From Leptobrachium leishanense (Eukaryota > Chordata > Amphibia > Anura > Megophryidae), in the NCBI GenBank assembly GCA_009667805.1, contig CM019071.1:52089514-52153513 (forward strand): DNA of 64,000 nt, in the 5' to 3' direction. This document shows, piece after piece, positions 23,140-37,289 of the stretch. The first letter of the stretch is position 1. Every line of letters starts with the position of its first letter. The notes beneath the pieces are model-generated. The model was not told where the DNA came from. It saw only the letters and a program-made list of their open reading frames with translations, and ran no database searches. The position numbers were made by a program, and so were the translations under genes.

Positions 23140-26100
23140 TAACAAAACGCTGCTTTCAGCTTCCTTGACTCTCATGTCTCTGCCCGAGACGAGACTGCGA
23201 TCCTTCAAAATGGCTGCCTCTCTCATCAGTCTTTCCTTTAAAATGGCTGCTCACTTCTGCTTACCCAAACCTCATTATCCTGTTGGTTGAATGGACTTAC
23301 GGACTTCTAAGAGGTCATTTCAATCAACGTAACACTCTAGACGTATCACTTTGGGGGAGGGTATGTCTGTTTTCAGACCGATATGGTGTTTTCCATACAG
23401 GATAGCGCATGCAAAGCCAACATAATGTTCAAGACGTATTGAAGGATTATGTGGGGGAGAAAATGACTGTGTTCTGGCCGACTTGAGGTTCCCTAACCGT
23501 CAGAAAGTGGCATTTTGTTTCCATACAGGAAGCACATGCAAAGCAAAGGTTCTTTCATCAAATTTAGCAGTTTCATGAACGATGATGTCCTAACCGGTAG
23601 TCAAATGGGTTAATAAAACCTTAAAAAAATACAATTAAACAGTTCTATCCTTATTTTTTAACAAACCCTGCCATCAGGTTGCATGACTTTGCTGTCTATG
23701 GCCTAACTGAGTCCTCTTTTCTTTCAAAATGGCTGCCTCGCTCAACAGTCCTTTTTTTTCTAAAATGGCTGCTCGTTTCTGCTTGCCCAAAACGCATTAT
23801 CCTGTTGGTTGAATGGCCTTTATGGATTTTTAAGAGTTGATTTCAATCAACGTAATGTTCAAGACATATTGAAGGATTATGTGGGGGAGGAAATGATTGT
23901 GTTCTGGCCGACTTGAGGTTCAGTAACTGTCAAAAGGTGACATATTTTTTTCGTACATGAAAACGAATACAAAGCCAAGGTTATATCATCAATTGTAGCA
24001 GCTACATGGATGTGGTTGTTCAAATCGGAAGGCGAATGGGCTAATAAAACATAGCGGAAATACGATAAAACAGTTTGATCCTTATTTTTTAACAAACACT
24101 GCTGTCAGCTTGCTTGACGTTGTTGTCTCTGCCTAAGATGACTCTATGTTCCTTCAAAATGGCTGCCTGTCTCTACAGTCCTTTTTTTTTTAAAAAGAAA
24201 AATGGCTACTCGTTTCTGCTTGCCCAAAACGCATTATCCTGTTGGTTGAATGGCCTTTATGGATTTTTAAGAGTTGATTTCAATCAACGTAATGTTCAAG
24301 ACATATTGAAGGATTATGTGGGGGAGGAAATGATTGTGTTCTGGCCGACTTGAGGTTCAGTAACCGTCAAAAGGTGACATATTTTTTTCGTACATGAAAA
24401 CGAATACAAAGCCAAGGTTATATCATCAATTGTAGCACCTACATGGATGTGGTTGTCCAAATCGGAAGGCGAATGGGCAAATAAAACATAGCGGAAATAC
24501 GATAAAACTGCTCGATCCTTATTTAACAAACGCTGCTGTCAGCTTGCTTGACGTTCTTGTCTCTGCCTAGACGACTCTATGTTCCTTCAAAATGGCTGCC
24601 TGTCCCTACAGTCCTTTTTTTTAAAAATGGCTGCTGGTTACTGCTTGCCCAAAACGCATTATGCTGGGTACACGACCGGTGCTCAAACTTTATCTCCTTC
24701 ACAATCAATCAATGTTTGCTCAAATGGCTCTTAAAAAAAATACAATAAAACCAGTTCTATCCTTATTTTTATGAAACGCTGCTGTCAGCTTCGTTGGCTC
24801 TCATGTCTCTGCCCCAGATGAGACTGCGATCCTTCAAAACGGCTGCCTTTCTCAGTCGTTCTTTTTAAATGGCTGCTCGCTTCTGCTTATCCAAAACTCT
24901 ACGTTCCTTCAAAATGGCTGCCTCTCTCTACAGACCTTTTTTTAAAAAAATGGCTGCTCGTTTCTGCTTGCCCAAAACACATTATGCTGGGTACACGACC
25001 GGCGCTCAAACTTTATCTCCTTCACAATCAATGTCTTTCTTAAACGGCTCTTAAAAAAAATATGTATAATAAAAACAGTTCTATCCTGCTGTCAGCTTGC
25101 TTGACTTTCTTGTCTCTGCCCGAGACGACTCTACGTTCCTTCAAACTGGCTGCCTCTCTCTACAGTCCTTTTTCTAAAACAATGGCTCCTTGTTTTTGCT
25201 TGCCCAAAACACATTATGCTGGGTACACGACCGGCGCTCAAACTTTATCTCCTTCACAATCAATGTCTTTCTTAAACGGCTCTTAAAAAAAATATGTATA
25301 ATAAAAACAGTTCTATCCTGCTGTCAGCTTGCTTGACTTTCTTGTCTCTGCCCGAGACGACTCTACGTTCCTTCAAACTGGCTGCCTCTCTCTACAGTCC
25401 TTTTTCTAAAACAATGGCTCCTTGTTTTTGCTTGCCCAAAACACATTATGCTGTCGGTCGAATGCTCTTTATTGATTTTTAGGAGGCAATTTCAATCAAC
25501 GTAATGTTCAAGACGAATTGAAGGGGGAGGAAATGACTGTGTTCTGTCCGACTTGAGGTTCTCTAACCCTCTTTGAGGACATTTTGGTTTCATACAGGAA
25601 ATTTAGCAGCTACGTGGATGGGGTTGTCCAAATTGGAACCAAATGGGCAGATAGAAAATAGAAGAAATAGCTTGCTTGACTTTCTTGTCTCTGCTCGAGA
25701 CGAGACCGCATTCCTCCAAAATGGCCGCCTCTCTTTTAAATTTTTTTTTACAATGGCTCCTCGTTTGTGCTTGCCCAAAATACATTATCCTGTTGGTTGA
25801 ATGGTCTTTATTGGATCTTAAGAGGTGATTTGAATCAACGTAATGTTCAAGACGAATTGAAGGGGGAGGAAATGACTGTGTTCTGTCCAACTTGAGGTTC
25901 TCTAACCCTCTTTGGTGACATTTTGGTTTCATACAGGGAATTTAGCAGCTATGTGGATGGGGTTGTCCAAATTGGAATCAGATGGGCAGATAGAACATAG
26001 AAGAAATAGCTTGCTTGACTTTGTCTCTGTCCGAGACGAGGCCGCGTTCCTTCAAAATGGCTGCCTCTTTTTTTTTTATTTTTACAATGGCTCCTCGTTT

Positions 26101-26400
26101 CTGCTTGCCCAAAACGCATTATCCTGCCGGTTGAATGGTCTTTATTGGATTTTAAGAGGTGATTTCAATCACCCTAATGTTCAAGATGTATTGAAAGATT
26201 ATTTTCGGGGAGAGAATGTCTGTCTTCAATCCGTTGAGCTTTTTTTACCCTCAAAAGGTGACATTTTTTTCCGTATAGGCCAGAGCATGCAAAACCAAGG
26301 TTGTATCATCAAATTTAGCAGCTACGAGGACGGGCGGGGGGGGGGGGTGTGTCCGAAACGGAAGGTGAACAGGCACATAAAAAAAAGAGACATATTTTAA
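23140..26400. repeat. ~435-bp / 232-bp tandem array rich in AAAATGGCTGC
   Basis: Long units of ~435 bp (best pair about 23680-24110 and 24115-24545) contain cttgtctctgcc, ttcaaaatggctgcc, aaaatggctgctcg, cccaaaacgcattatcctgt, gaaggattatgtgggggag and a gtacatgaaaacg tail. Shortened 232-bp units, nearly identical to each other, lie at 25062-25293 and 25294-25525, with further variants to 26400. About 13 copies of AAAATGGC(T/C)GC-like sequence match the YY1 core. Open frames on both strands are repeat artefacts. Confidence 0.85.
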
Positions 26401-27130
26401 TAATGGAACGGAATGAGGAGGCACTGGTGCGCCAAGATTTATCGATACGGCTCGCAGGCTCGTCGGGCCCGGATCGAGATCTCATTTTTATTGTGAGAAG
26501 GTGCTCATTTATCTCGATAGTGGGCGGTGATTAAATTTTAATCCAGATGTATTGTTGGGCTGATACGTGGCTCGCGATGACATGTAACCACAGGCCTCGC
26601 ACGGTAAGACTCTACAATCGCCAACACATCTTTGAACAATAAAATATTTAACGTTAAAAACCGCGCTCTTTGTTGTTTAGCACAGAATGTATCGACGCAG
26701 GACGGGAATCTACCGAGGAAGCGGGTCACCGGGCGGTTAACGAAGGCTTTGCTCAGACGTTTCCTTATCTTTGCCCTTCTTATCTTAATTAATTAATTAA
26801 CAAAATCGGGTTAAATGGAAGTCTGTGCCCGCCGCGCCACTCTGCCGCGCGCAATCTGATACTGTTTATTAAAGACGGGGAGTAATTAATGGCGGCGTTC
26901 CATTTGGTTTTGGGAAAGCGGTGTGGGGGGAAATGAAAGGCTTTTATCTTTGTTCTGGAGCAGATGTTGTTTTTAGCGGCGCTATAGATTTCTATTTATC
27001 AGTTTGACGAGCAGCCAGTGTTATAGTAACGCGTTAATGCCGGGTAAAAAAACACAAAGCTGGAATAATAGAGATTAATGTCTGTGTGTCCCGGCCGCAC
27101 GGAGACAGAGCAGCCAGATACTACTACGTA
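26401..27130. other. candidate conserved non-coding region
   Basis: Non-repetitive DNA with atctcgatagtgggcggtga, cttaattaattaattaacaa and gggagtaattaatggcggcg. Texture suggests enhancer-like conservation. No coding potential. Confidence 0.3.
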
Positions 27131-27513
27131 TTCAGTGTATGTATGTGTGTGTGTGTATGTATGTATGTGTGTGTGTGTATATGTATGTGTGTGTGTGTAT
27201 ATGTATGTATGTATGTGTGTGTGTGTATATGTATGTATGTATGTGTGTGTGTATATGTATGTATGTGTGTGTGTATATGTATGTGTGTGTGTGTATATGT
27301 ATGTGTGTGTGTATATGTATGTATGTATGTGTGTGTGTATATGTATGTATGTGTGTCCCGGCCGCACGGTGCCAGAGCAGCCAGTTACTACTATTCAGTG
27401 TATTTGTGTGTCTATATATATATATGTTTGTGTATATATTTTTGTGTGTATGTACAGTATGTGTATTGTATGTATATATGTGTGTGTAATGTGTATGTAT
27501 GTGCGTGTATGTA
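27131..27513. repeat. TG/TATG microsatellite left of the Tc1 insertion
   Basis: Alternating (GT)n and (GTAT)n runs at 27137-27357, then tgtcccggccgcacggtgcc, a near-copy of the phrase at about 27086 (tgtcccggccgcacggagac). This is therefore a larger duplicated unit. More TG-rich sequence follows up to the transposon. The same microsatellite resumes at 30026. Confidence 0.85.
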
Positions 27514-27733
27514 CAGTGGCAAGAAAAAGTATGTGAACCCTTTGGGATTACGTGGAGTTTTGCATGAATTGGTCATAAAATGTGCTCTGATCTTCATCTA
27601 AGTCACAACAATTTGAAAAACACAGTCTGCTTAAAATAATACAACACAAACATTATATGTTTTCATGTGTTTATTGAACATAACATGTAAACATTCACAG
27701 AGCAGGGTGGAAAAAGTATGTGAACCTTTGGAC

Positions 27734-29646
<1,913 letters not shown>

Positions 29647-30025
29647 GGTTCACATCAGGCAGTGCTTCTTGAAACCAATAAACCCAAAACTGGTGTGTGT
29701 TTTAAAGGGCAGGACAGCTTTCAGCAACACATCCAATAATATCACTCTGATTGGACTCAAGGTTGGCTCACTCCTGGCTCCAATTAGCTCTTGGAGAAGT
29801 CAATAGGCTTGGGGCTCACATACTTTTCCCACCCTGCACTGTGAATGTTTACATGTTCTGTTCAATAAACACATGAAAACATATAATGTTTGTGTTGTAT
29901 TATTTTAAGCAGACTGTGTTTTTCAAATTGTTGTGACTTAGATGAAGATCAGAGCACATTTTATGACCAATTCATGCAAAACTCCACGTAATCCCAAAGG
30001 GTTCACTTACTTTTTCTTGCCACTG

Positions 30026-30225
30026 TATGTATGTATGTGTGTGTATGTATGTGTATGTATGCATGTGTGTGTATATATGTATGTGTGTGTGTATGTATGT
30101 ATGTGTGTATGTATGTATGTATGTATGTGTATGTATGTGTGTATGTATGTGTATGTATGTTTGTATGTGCATGTATGTATGTTCGTGTATGTGCTTGTAT
30201 ATTTGTGTGTATTTTGTTTTTTATT
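30026..30225. repeat. TG/TATG microsatellite right of the Tc1 insertion
   Basis: Continues the array of 27131-27513. The transposon entered at a TA within it. Open frames of alternating Cys/Val/Met/Tyr are artefacts. Confidence 0.85.
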
Positions 30226-30485
30226 ATTTAGACACATTATTATTGATTTAAGCTCCTATTAGAAGAATAGGAGACTTTTTTCAGTTCAGAGGAATTTTCT
30301 GATGCCAATTTGCAGCGACTCAGCGATTATTAGTGCAATTCGGCTGTTTTCGCTGACATCCGATAACTGTTTTTCATAATATGCGGTGTGTATAAATATA
30401 TCAATGAGTTTCACAGCAATAAAACTAACAATAATGTGTGGTGTGTATGAGTGAATCACAGAGCTCCACAGCAATAAAACTCACA

Positions 30486-33400
30486 CAGGGTTATTCAAAG
30501 AGATCCGAATTGCTTGAGAAAGGTAACCGAAAGCTGAAAATCAGCGTTCGGTTACCTTTCCTGGCCATTCGGCTATCCAGAGAGCAGGCAATTCGCCAAA
30601 TCCTGGCGAATTGCCTGCACATACGGTGCCTGTTCGAGGGCAGTGAAATCCCCATGAAAAAGCACTGCTTCGGATATTCAGAGAACACAAACCAGCAGTG
30701 AAAGGTTCCCGAAATGCCCTGCCATTCGGTGGTTTAATTTGGCAGGTTTATTCAGGCGAATCCCATAGACTTCAATGTTAAAAATATTCCCGTTTTAATT
30801 CAATATCTAATAAACCGTTCATTATAAAATTCTGCAGTAAAGAGTCGCTTTATTTATAGATTTTTTAGGATATTTTAAGCATTTTTCTTATTTTTTTTTT
30901 TTCTTTTTTAACCACTTGAATGCTAAGGACGCGCTCAGCGCGTCCTCAGCATTCCCGCTGGTATGCGGAGGACGCGCTGAGCGCGTCCTCCCATCGGGGT
31001 CAGCGTTCGGCCGGGTTCCGGCCGATCGCTGGCCCCTCCGGTGCGGGCTGACATCCTGGATGTCAGCCGCGCATCCGGACCAGCAGCCGCCAGCATTAGG
31101 TGTCATCGCGGGGGCGCGATGACACCTAATTCAGGCGCCCCCCCCGCATGTGCGGAGGAGGCGCCTGAAAGGGAGGGGGGGAGGTCCTTCGGACCTCTCT
31201 CCCTCCGATCGGCGGCGCACAGGGGCTTAACCCAGGCATCATTTGGAAGGGCACAGCCTGCCCTTCCAAATGATGCCTGGCATTAACCCCTGGGGAGCTG
31301 GATCGCGAATCGGCGCTGAAAAGCGCCGGTTCGCGATCCTTTCCCGGAGCTGGCCGACATCTTGGATGTCGGCCAAGCCTCCGGGAACTCCCCCAGAGGA
31401 CTGGCGTCATCGTGCGTAGCACGATGACGCCAGTCCTAGCATTAACCCCTAACTGCCACCAACTGTGGAGATAGGGAGTTCCAATGAACTCCCTATCTCC
31501 CGATCCGTGGCAGTTAGGGGTTAAATTTTGGTATCGTTGGATGGCCAGAGCATGGCCGTTCCAACGATACCAACACTACTAGTGAAAAATTTTGTAAAAA
31601 AAAAAAAAAAAGAAAAATAAAAATAAAAAAATTAAAAAAAAATTAAAAAAAAAAAATTAAACACTTTTTTTTTTTTTTTTTGGGTTTGTTAATGCAGCAA
31701 TATTGTTCCCATTTCAATTATAATGTGATCAATGATGCTGCACTAACGATTTTTGTATGCGGTGCGTTTGTTAAAAATTAGTGTAATTTTCCCCAAAAAA
31801 AAAATGTAACGAGACCCCATCTCTAATTTTTTTAACAAGCGCACCCCATACAAAATATAACCGCAATTGCTCGCATGTTAAAATGTGGAAAAAAACACTT
31901 TACACATTGTAAATTATTGAAAATACATATTTTATTGCATTTTTTGTTATAATATACAGACATGACATAACGTATACATATAATAATGACATATTATGAA
32001 TCTACCGAGTCTGACGGAAAGAACGATATATAATATGTCTGGTCATATACTAAAATAAGCCTTCAAAACACGTTTAAACATGATGCGCAAAACAGGTAAA
32101 AATGACCTCAGCATAGGGGCGGGAAAAGCCTCAGCAGCGAAAGGGTTAAAAGTCCTATTTTTTTTTTCTTTAACCCTTTCGCTGCTGAGGCTTTTCACAC
32201 CTCTGTGCTGAGGTCATTTTTACCGGTTTTGCTCATCATGTTTTAAACGTGTTTTGAAGGCTTATTTTAGTATATGACCAGACATATTATATATCGTTCT
32301 TTCCGTCAGACTCAGTAGATTCATAATATGTCATTATTATATGTATACGTTATGTCATGTCTGTAATATTATAACAAAAAATGCAATAAAATATGTATTT
32401 TCAAATAATTTACAATGTGTAAAGTGTTTTTTTTTCACATTTTAACATGCGAGCAATTGCGGTTATATTTTGTATGGGGTGCGCTTGTTAAAAAAATTAG
32501 AGATGGGGTCTCGTTACATTTTTTTTGGGGGAAAATTACACTATTTTTAACAAACGCACCGCATACAAAAATCGTTAGTGCAGCATCATTGTTCACATTA
32601 TAATTGAAATGGGAACAATATTGCTGCATTAACAAACCAAAAAAAAAAAAGTGTTTATTTTTTTTTTTATAATTTTTTTTTGAATTTTTTTTTATTTATT
32701 TTTTTTCATTTGTTTTTTTTTTACAAACTTTTTCACTTTCATGTTTGGTATCGTTGGAACGGCCATGCTCTGGCCGATCCAACCATACCAAACATTAACC
32801 CCTAACTGCCACGGATCGGGAGATAGGGAGTTCATTGGAACTCCCTATCTCCACAGTTGGTGGCAGTTAGGGGTTAAGTCCAGGACTGGCGTCATCGTGC
32901 TACACACGATGACGCCAGTCCTCAGGGGGAGTTCCCGGAGGCTTGGCCGACATCCAAGATGTCGGCCAGCTCCGGGAAAGGATCGCGAACCGGCGCTTTT
33001 CAGCGCCGATTCGCGATCCAGCTCCCCAGGGGTTAATGCCAGGCACCATTTGGAAGGGCAGGCTGTGCCCTTCCAAATGATGCCTGGGTTAACCCCCGCA
33101 GAGCCGCCGATCGGGAGGGAGAGAGGTCCGAAGGACCTCCCCCCTCCCTTTCAGGCGCCTCCTCCGCACATGCGGGGGGGCGCCTGAATTAGGTGTCATC
33201 GCGCAGCCGCGATGACACCTAATTCCGGCGGCTGCGGTCCCGGATGTGCGGCTGACATCGAGGATGTCAGCCCGCACCGGGGGGGCCAGCGATCGGCCGG
33301 AACCCGGCCGAACGCTGACCCCAATGGGAGGACGCGCTCAGCGCGTCCTCCGCATACCAGCGGTAATGCTGAGGACGCGCTCAGCGCGTCCTCAGCATTG

Positions 33401-33878
33401 AAGTGGTTAAGTTTACTTAATTTTTCTGTAACAGCCCTTTTAATTATCATTCATTGGATTTTATATGTAAATTTCAGACATTTTCGCTCAGTAGTTTCTT
33501 TGCAAACAGCATTTCACTTTCATACATTCATACAAACTGCTTTGCTAATTTATTCACTGCCTCATCTGCTTCTCAGCTGCTTCGGTTGTGTGTGATCGGC
33601 TCCTGTTCGGCTGCTTCGCTGCTTGTGATCGGCTCCTGCTTGGGTTTTTCGATGGTTAATCCAGATGTTTTTGCGGGTTTTCGGCGTGCATTCGCTGGGT
33701 TTTGCGGTTCGCTTTCGTCGGGTTTGCGGCAGCTTTTCCCTGCAATTCGGGGACCCTGTGGTGCTTGCTGAATACACTGCAGGGTCACCGAAATGGGATC
33801 GGCAAAAGGAACCAAACTGAAGAGAACGAAAAGTCACCGAACGTGCAGTGACTTTTCGAATCTCTTTGAATTACCCTG
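30486..33878. mobile_element. CAGGGTTATTC MITE, copy C, carrying the 2.5 kb palindrome
   Basis: It is inverted relative to copies A and B. The ends are CAGGGTTATTCAAAGAGATC and ...TCTCTTTGAATTACCCTG. Flanks are ACA on both sides, and the satellite's own uninterrupted sequence aactcACAgtaatg proves a 3-bp target duplication. Without the palindrome the MITE is ~894 bp, like the other copies. Confidence 0.9.
30908..33410. mobile_element. 2.5 kb near-perfect palindromic (foldback) element at TTAA
   Basis: The two arms (about 30912-32150 and 32165-33406) are inverted copies with few mismatches, meeting near 32160 at a T-rich spacer between aaagggttaaaagtcc and ctttaaccctttcgc. Ends are CCACTTGAATGCTAAGGACG and the inverse ...AGCATTGAAGTGG, each flanked by TTAA. 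Paralogous MITEs A and B keep a single TTAA at this place, proving insertion with TTAA duplication, as for piggyBac-type elements. Each arm contains at least eleven consecutive short hairpins (left arm: 30919-30953, 30968-30990, 31095-31130, 31133-31170, 31181-31197, 31231-31280, 31300-31339, 31348-31385, 31397-31437, 31444-31522, 31530-31573). No transposase was found. Confidence 0.92.
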
Positions 33879-34038
33879 ACAGTAATGTGCGGTGTGTATA
33901 AATATATCACTGAGTTTCACAGCAATAAAACTCACAGTAATGTGTGGCGTGTACGAGCGTATCCCAGAGCTCCGCAACAATAAAACTCACAGTAATGTGC
34001 ATTGTGTATGAGCGTATCACAGAGCTGCACAGCAATAA

Positions 34039-34468
34039 GGCTAGGGTCAGACGAAAGCATTTTTCCCCGCGAACGTGAAAAAGTGCGTCCGAACGCATCA
34101 ACGTATTTTATCACGGAATGCGCAAAAACAGTCAGACGACGTGCATTGTCGGTCGTGATTTTGTACGGATCGTCAATAAAACTCTTTTTGCGTCTGGACA
34201 TTATGTAGGCTGGACATTAGCAGTGTCTGACATCTCCTAATCACGCAAACACGCCGCTATGCCGCAGCTGCGCACTCTGTACGTCAGTACTAGCGGTTCA
34301 GCGTTCTCAGAAAAATGCGTTCAAATTCCACTTGCGTTGCGCGGCCGGACTTTTGTGCGGCCGTACATCGTATATTGGCCGTCATTGCCCGTCATCTGCT
34401 GCTAGTGCGGCCAAAATTATGTGCGCCAGAACGCACGATAAAAAAAGTGCGCTGGTCTGACCCCAGCC
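34039..34468. mobile_element. Harbinger-like MITE, copy 2 (430 bp)
   Basis: Ends GGCTAGGGTCAGACGAAAGC / ...GGTCTGACCCCAGCC with TAA on both sides. The surrounding 55-bp satellite reads agcaaTAAaactcac when intact, so the TAA duplication is confirmed. Confidence 0.85.
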
Positions 34469-34770
34469 TAAAATTCATAGTAATGGGCGGAGTGTATGAG
34501 CGTATCACAGAGCTCCATAGCAATAAAACTCACAGTAATGTGCGGTGTGTATGAGCGTATCACAGAGCTCCACAGCAATAAAACTCACAGTAATGTGTGG
34601 TGCGTATGAGCGTATCACAGAGCTCCACAGCAATAAAACTCACAGTAATGTGTGGTGCGTATGAGCGTATCACAGAGCTCCACAGCAATAAAACTCACAG
34701 TAATGTGCGGTGTGTATGAGCGTATCACAGAGCTCCACAGCAATAAAACTCACAGTAATGTGCAGTGTGT

Positions 34771-35145
34771 TTGCTGAGGGTTTATTAGTTATTGCACATA
34801 GAATAAGCTGTGTTGATTCCCGTGTGTTTCTTTGTATGAACAGAGTGTTCTTGAGTTATCAGATTGAAGCACAGCAGAGTGACATCACGCCAGCGTTGAT
34901 TGATGGGGTTTGCCTCTAAGCCGAGGTGGTAGAAGTTAATGGGCAAAAAATATTTAAAAAAACCTATAAAACTGCTTTGCAGTAAATGATGGATGAGATG
35001 CTCTCGTGTGCTCACTGAGGGAAGCAGCAGACTGGCTGACACCAGCAGTTTTTATGTGCCACAACCATGTGGAATTCATCGAGCCAAAGAATGGGGGATG
35101 GCAAACTGATAGAAAGAGACCACAGGCCCTATGATGGACAGACTG
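34771..35145. other. spacer before the GATA array
   Basis: Non-tandem intron DNA; no feature recognised. Confidence 0.3.
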
Positions 35146-35205
35146 AGGGATAGATAGATAGATACAGATAGATAGATACAGATAGATAGATAGATAGATA
35201 GATAC

Positions 35206-35282
<77 letters not shown>

Positions 35283-35359
35283 CAGATAGATAGATAGATA
35301 GATAGAGAGATATAGATAGATAGATATAGATGATAGATAGATATAGAAAGATGATAGAT

Positions 35360-35410
<51 letters not shown>

Positions 35411-35671
35411 CAGATATATTCAGATAGATAGATAGATACGGATAGATGATATATAGATATAGATGATAGATACAGATAGATAGATAGATACAGATAGCTA
35501 TAGAAATAGATACAGAGAGATAGATATATAGATAGATAGATACAGATAGATAGATACAGATAGATAAATACAGATATAAACTGATAGATAGATACAGATA
35601 GATAGATACAGATATATTCAGATAGATAGATAGATAGATACAGATAGATAGATAGATAGATAGATAGATAC

Positions 35672-35720
<49 letters not shown>

Positions 35721-36324
35721 CAGATAGATAGATAGATAGATACAGATAAATAGATAGATAGATAGATAGAAAGATAGATAGATACAGATAGATAGATAGA
35801 AAGATAGATGATAGATATAGATAGATAGATACAGGTAGATAGATAGATACAGATAGATAGATAGATAGATACAGATAGATAGATACAGATAGATAGATAG
35901 ATACAGATAGATAGATACAGATATATTCAGATAGATAGATAGATAGATAGATACAGATATATTCAGATAGATAGATAGATAGATACAGATATATTCAGAT
36001 AGATAGATAGATAGATACAGATATATTCAGATAGATAGATAGATAGATACAGATAGTTATAGAAATAGATACAGATAGAGAGATAGATAGATAGATAGAT
36101 ACAGATAGATAGATAGATAGATACAGATAGATAGATAGATAGATAGATACAGATAGATAGATAGATAGATATAGATAGATAGATAGATAGATACAGATAT
36201 ATTCAGATAGATAGATAGATAGATACAGATATATTCAGATAGATAGATAGATAGATAGATACAGATATATTCAGATAGATAGATAGATAGATACAGATAG
36301 TTATAGAAATAGATACAGATAGAG

Positions 36325-36365
<41 letters not shown>

Positions 36366-36466
36366 CAGATAGATAGATAGATAGATACAGATAGATAGAT
36401 AGATAGATAGATACAGATAGATAGATAGATAGATAGATACAGATAGACAGATAGATAGATAGATAC

Positions 36467-36514
<48 letters not shown>

Positions 36515-36775
36515 TACAGATAGATAGATAGATAGATACAGATAGATAGAATAGATAGATAGATAGATAGATAGATACAGATAGATAAGATAGATAGATA
36601 GATAAGATAGATAGATTAGATAGATAGATAGATAGATACAGATAGATAGATAGATAGATAGATAGATACAGATAGATAGATAGATAGATACAGATAGATA
36701 GATAGATAGATACAGATAGATAGATAGATAGATAGATAGATACAGATAGATAGATAGATAGATAGATAGATACAT

Positions 36776-36826
<51 letters not shown>

Positions 36827-36845
36827 CAGATAGATAGATAGATAC

Positions 36846-36898
<53 letters not shown>

Positions 36899-36995
36899 CA
36901 GATAGATAGATAGATAGATAGATACAGATAGATAGATAGATAGATAGATACAGATAGATAGATAGATACAGATAGATAGATAGATAGATAGATAC

Positions 36996-37028
<33 letters not shown>

Positions 37029-37029
37029 C

Positions 37030-37074
<45 letters not shown>

Positions 37075-37075
37075 C

Positions 37076-37124
<49 letters not shown>

Positions 37125-37158
37125 CAGATAGATAGATACAGATGATAGATAGATACAT

Positions 37159-37213
<55 letters not shown>

Positions 37214-37285
37214 CAGATAGATAGATAGAAAGATAGATGATAGATATAGATAGATAGATACAGATAGATATAGAATTAGATATAT
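35146..37285. repeat. GATA tetranucleotide array, 2.1 kb
   Basis: Long (GATA)n runs interspersed with GATACA and, in the first half, a block gatacagatatattcagata that recurs (e.g. 35929, 35951, 35981, 36011, 36190), a local higher-order pattern. The minus strand reads as Tyr/Leu/Ser/Ile repeats, an artefact. Confidence 0.97.
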
Positions 37286-37289
37286 ATAG

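Larger units (their letters stand above)
30375..34770. repeat. 55-bp satellite, split by nested insertions (30375-30485, 33879-34038, 34469-34770)
   Basis: The unit contains agtaatgtgcggtgtgtatg, agcgtatcacagagctccac and agcaataaaactcac. Two transposable elements interrupt it: MITE copy C with its palindrome (30486-33878) and a Harbinger-like MITE (34039-34468). Because neighbouring satellite units show the uninterrupted sequence, both target duplications can be read directly. Confidence 0.9.

Noticed and set aside
30908..33410. Palindrome as two independently inserted elements in opposite orientation
   Set aside because: There is only one outer TTAA pair, the arms meet without target duplication at the centre, and a single empty TTAA is present in paralogues; one insertion explains all.
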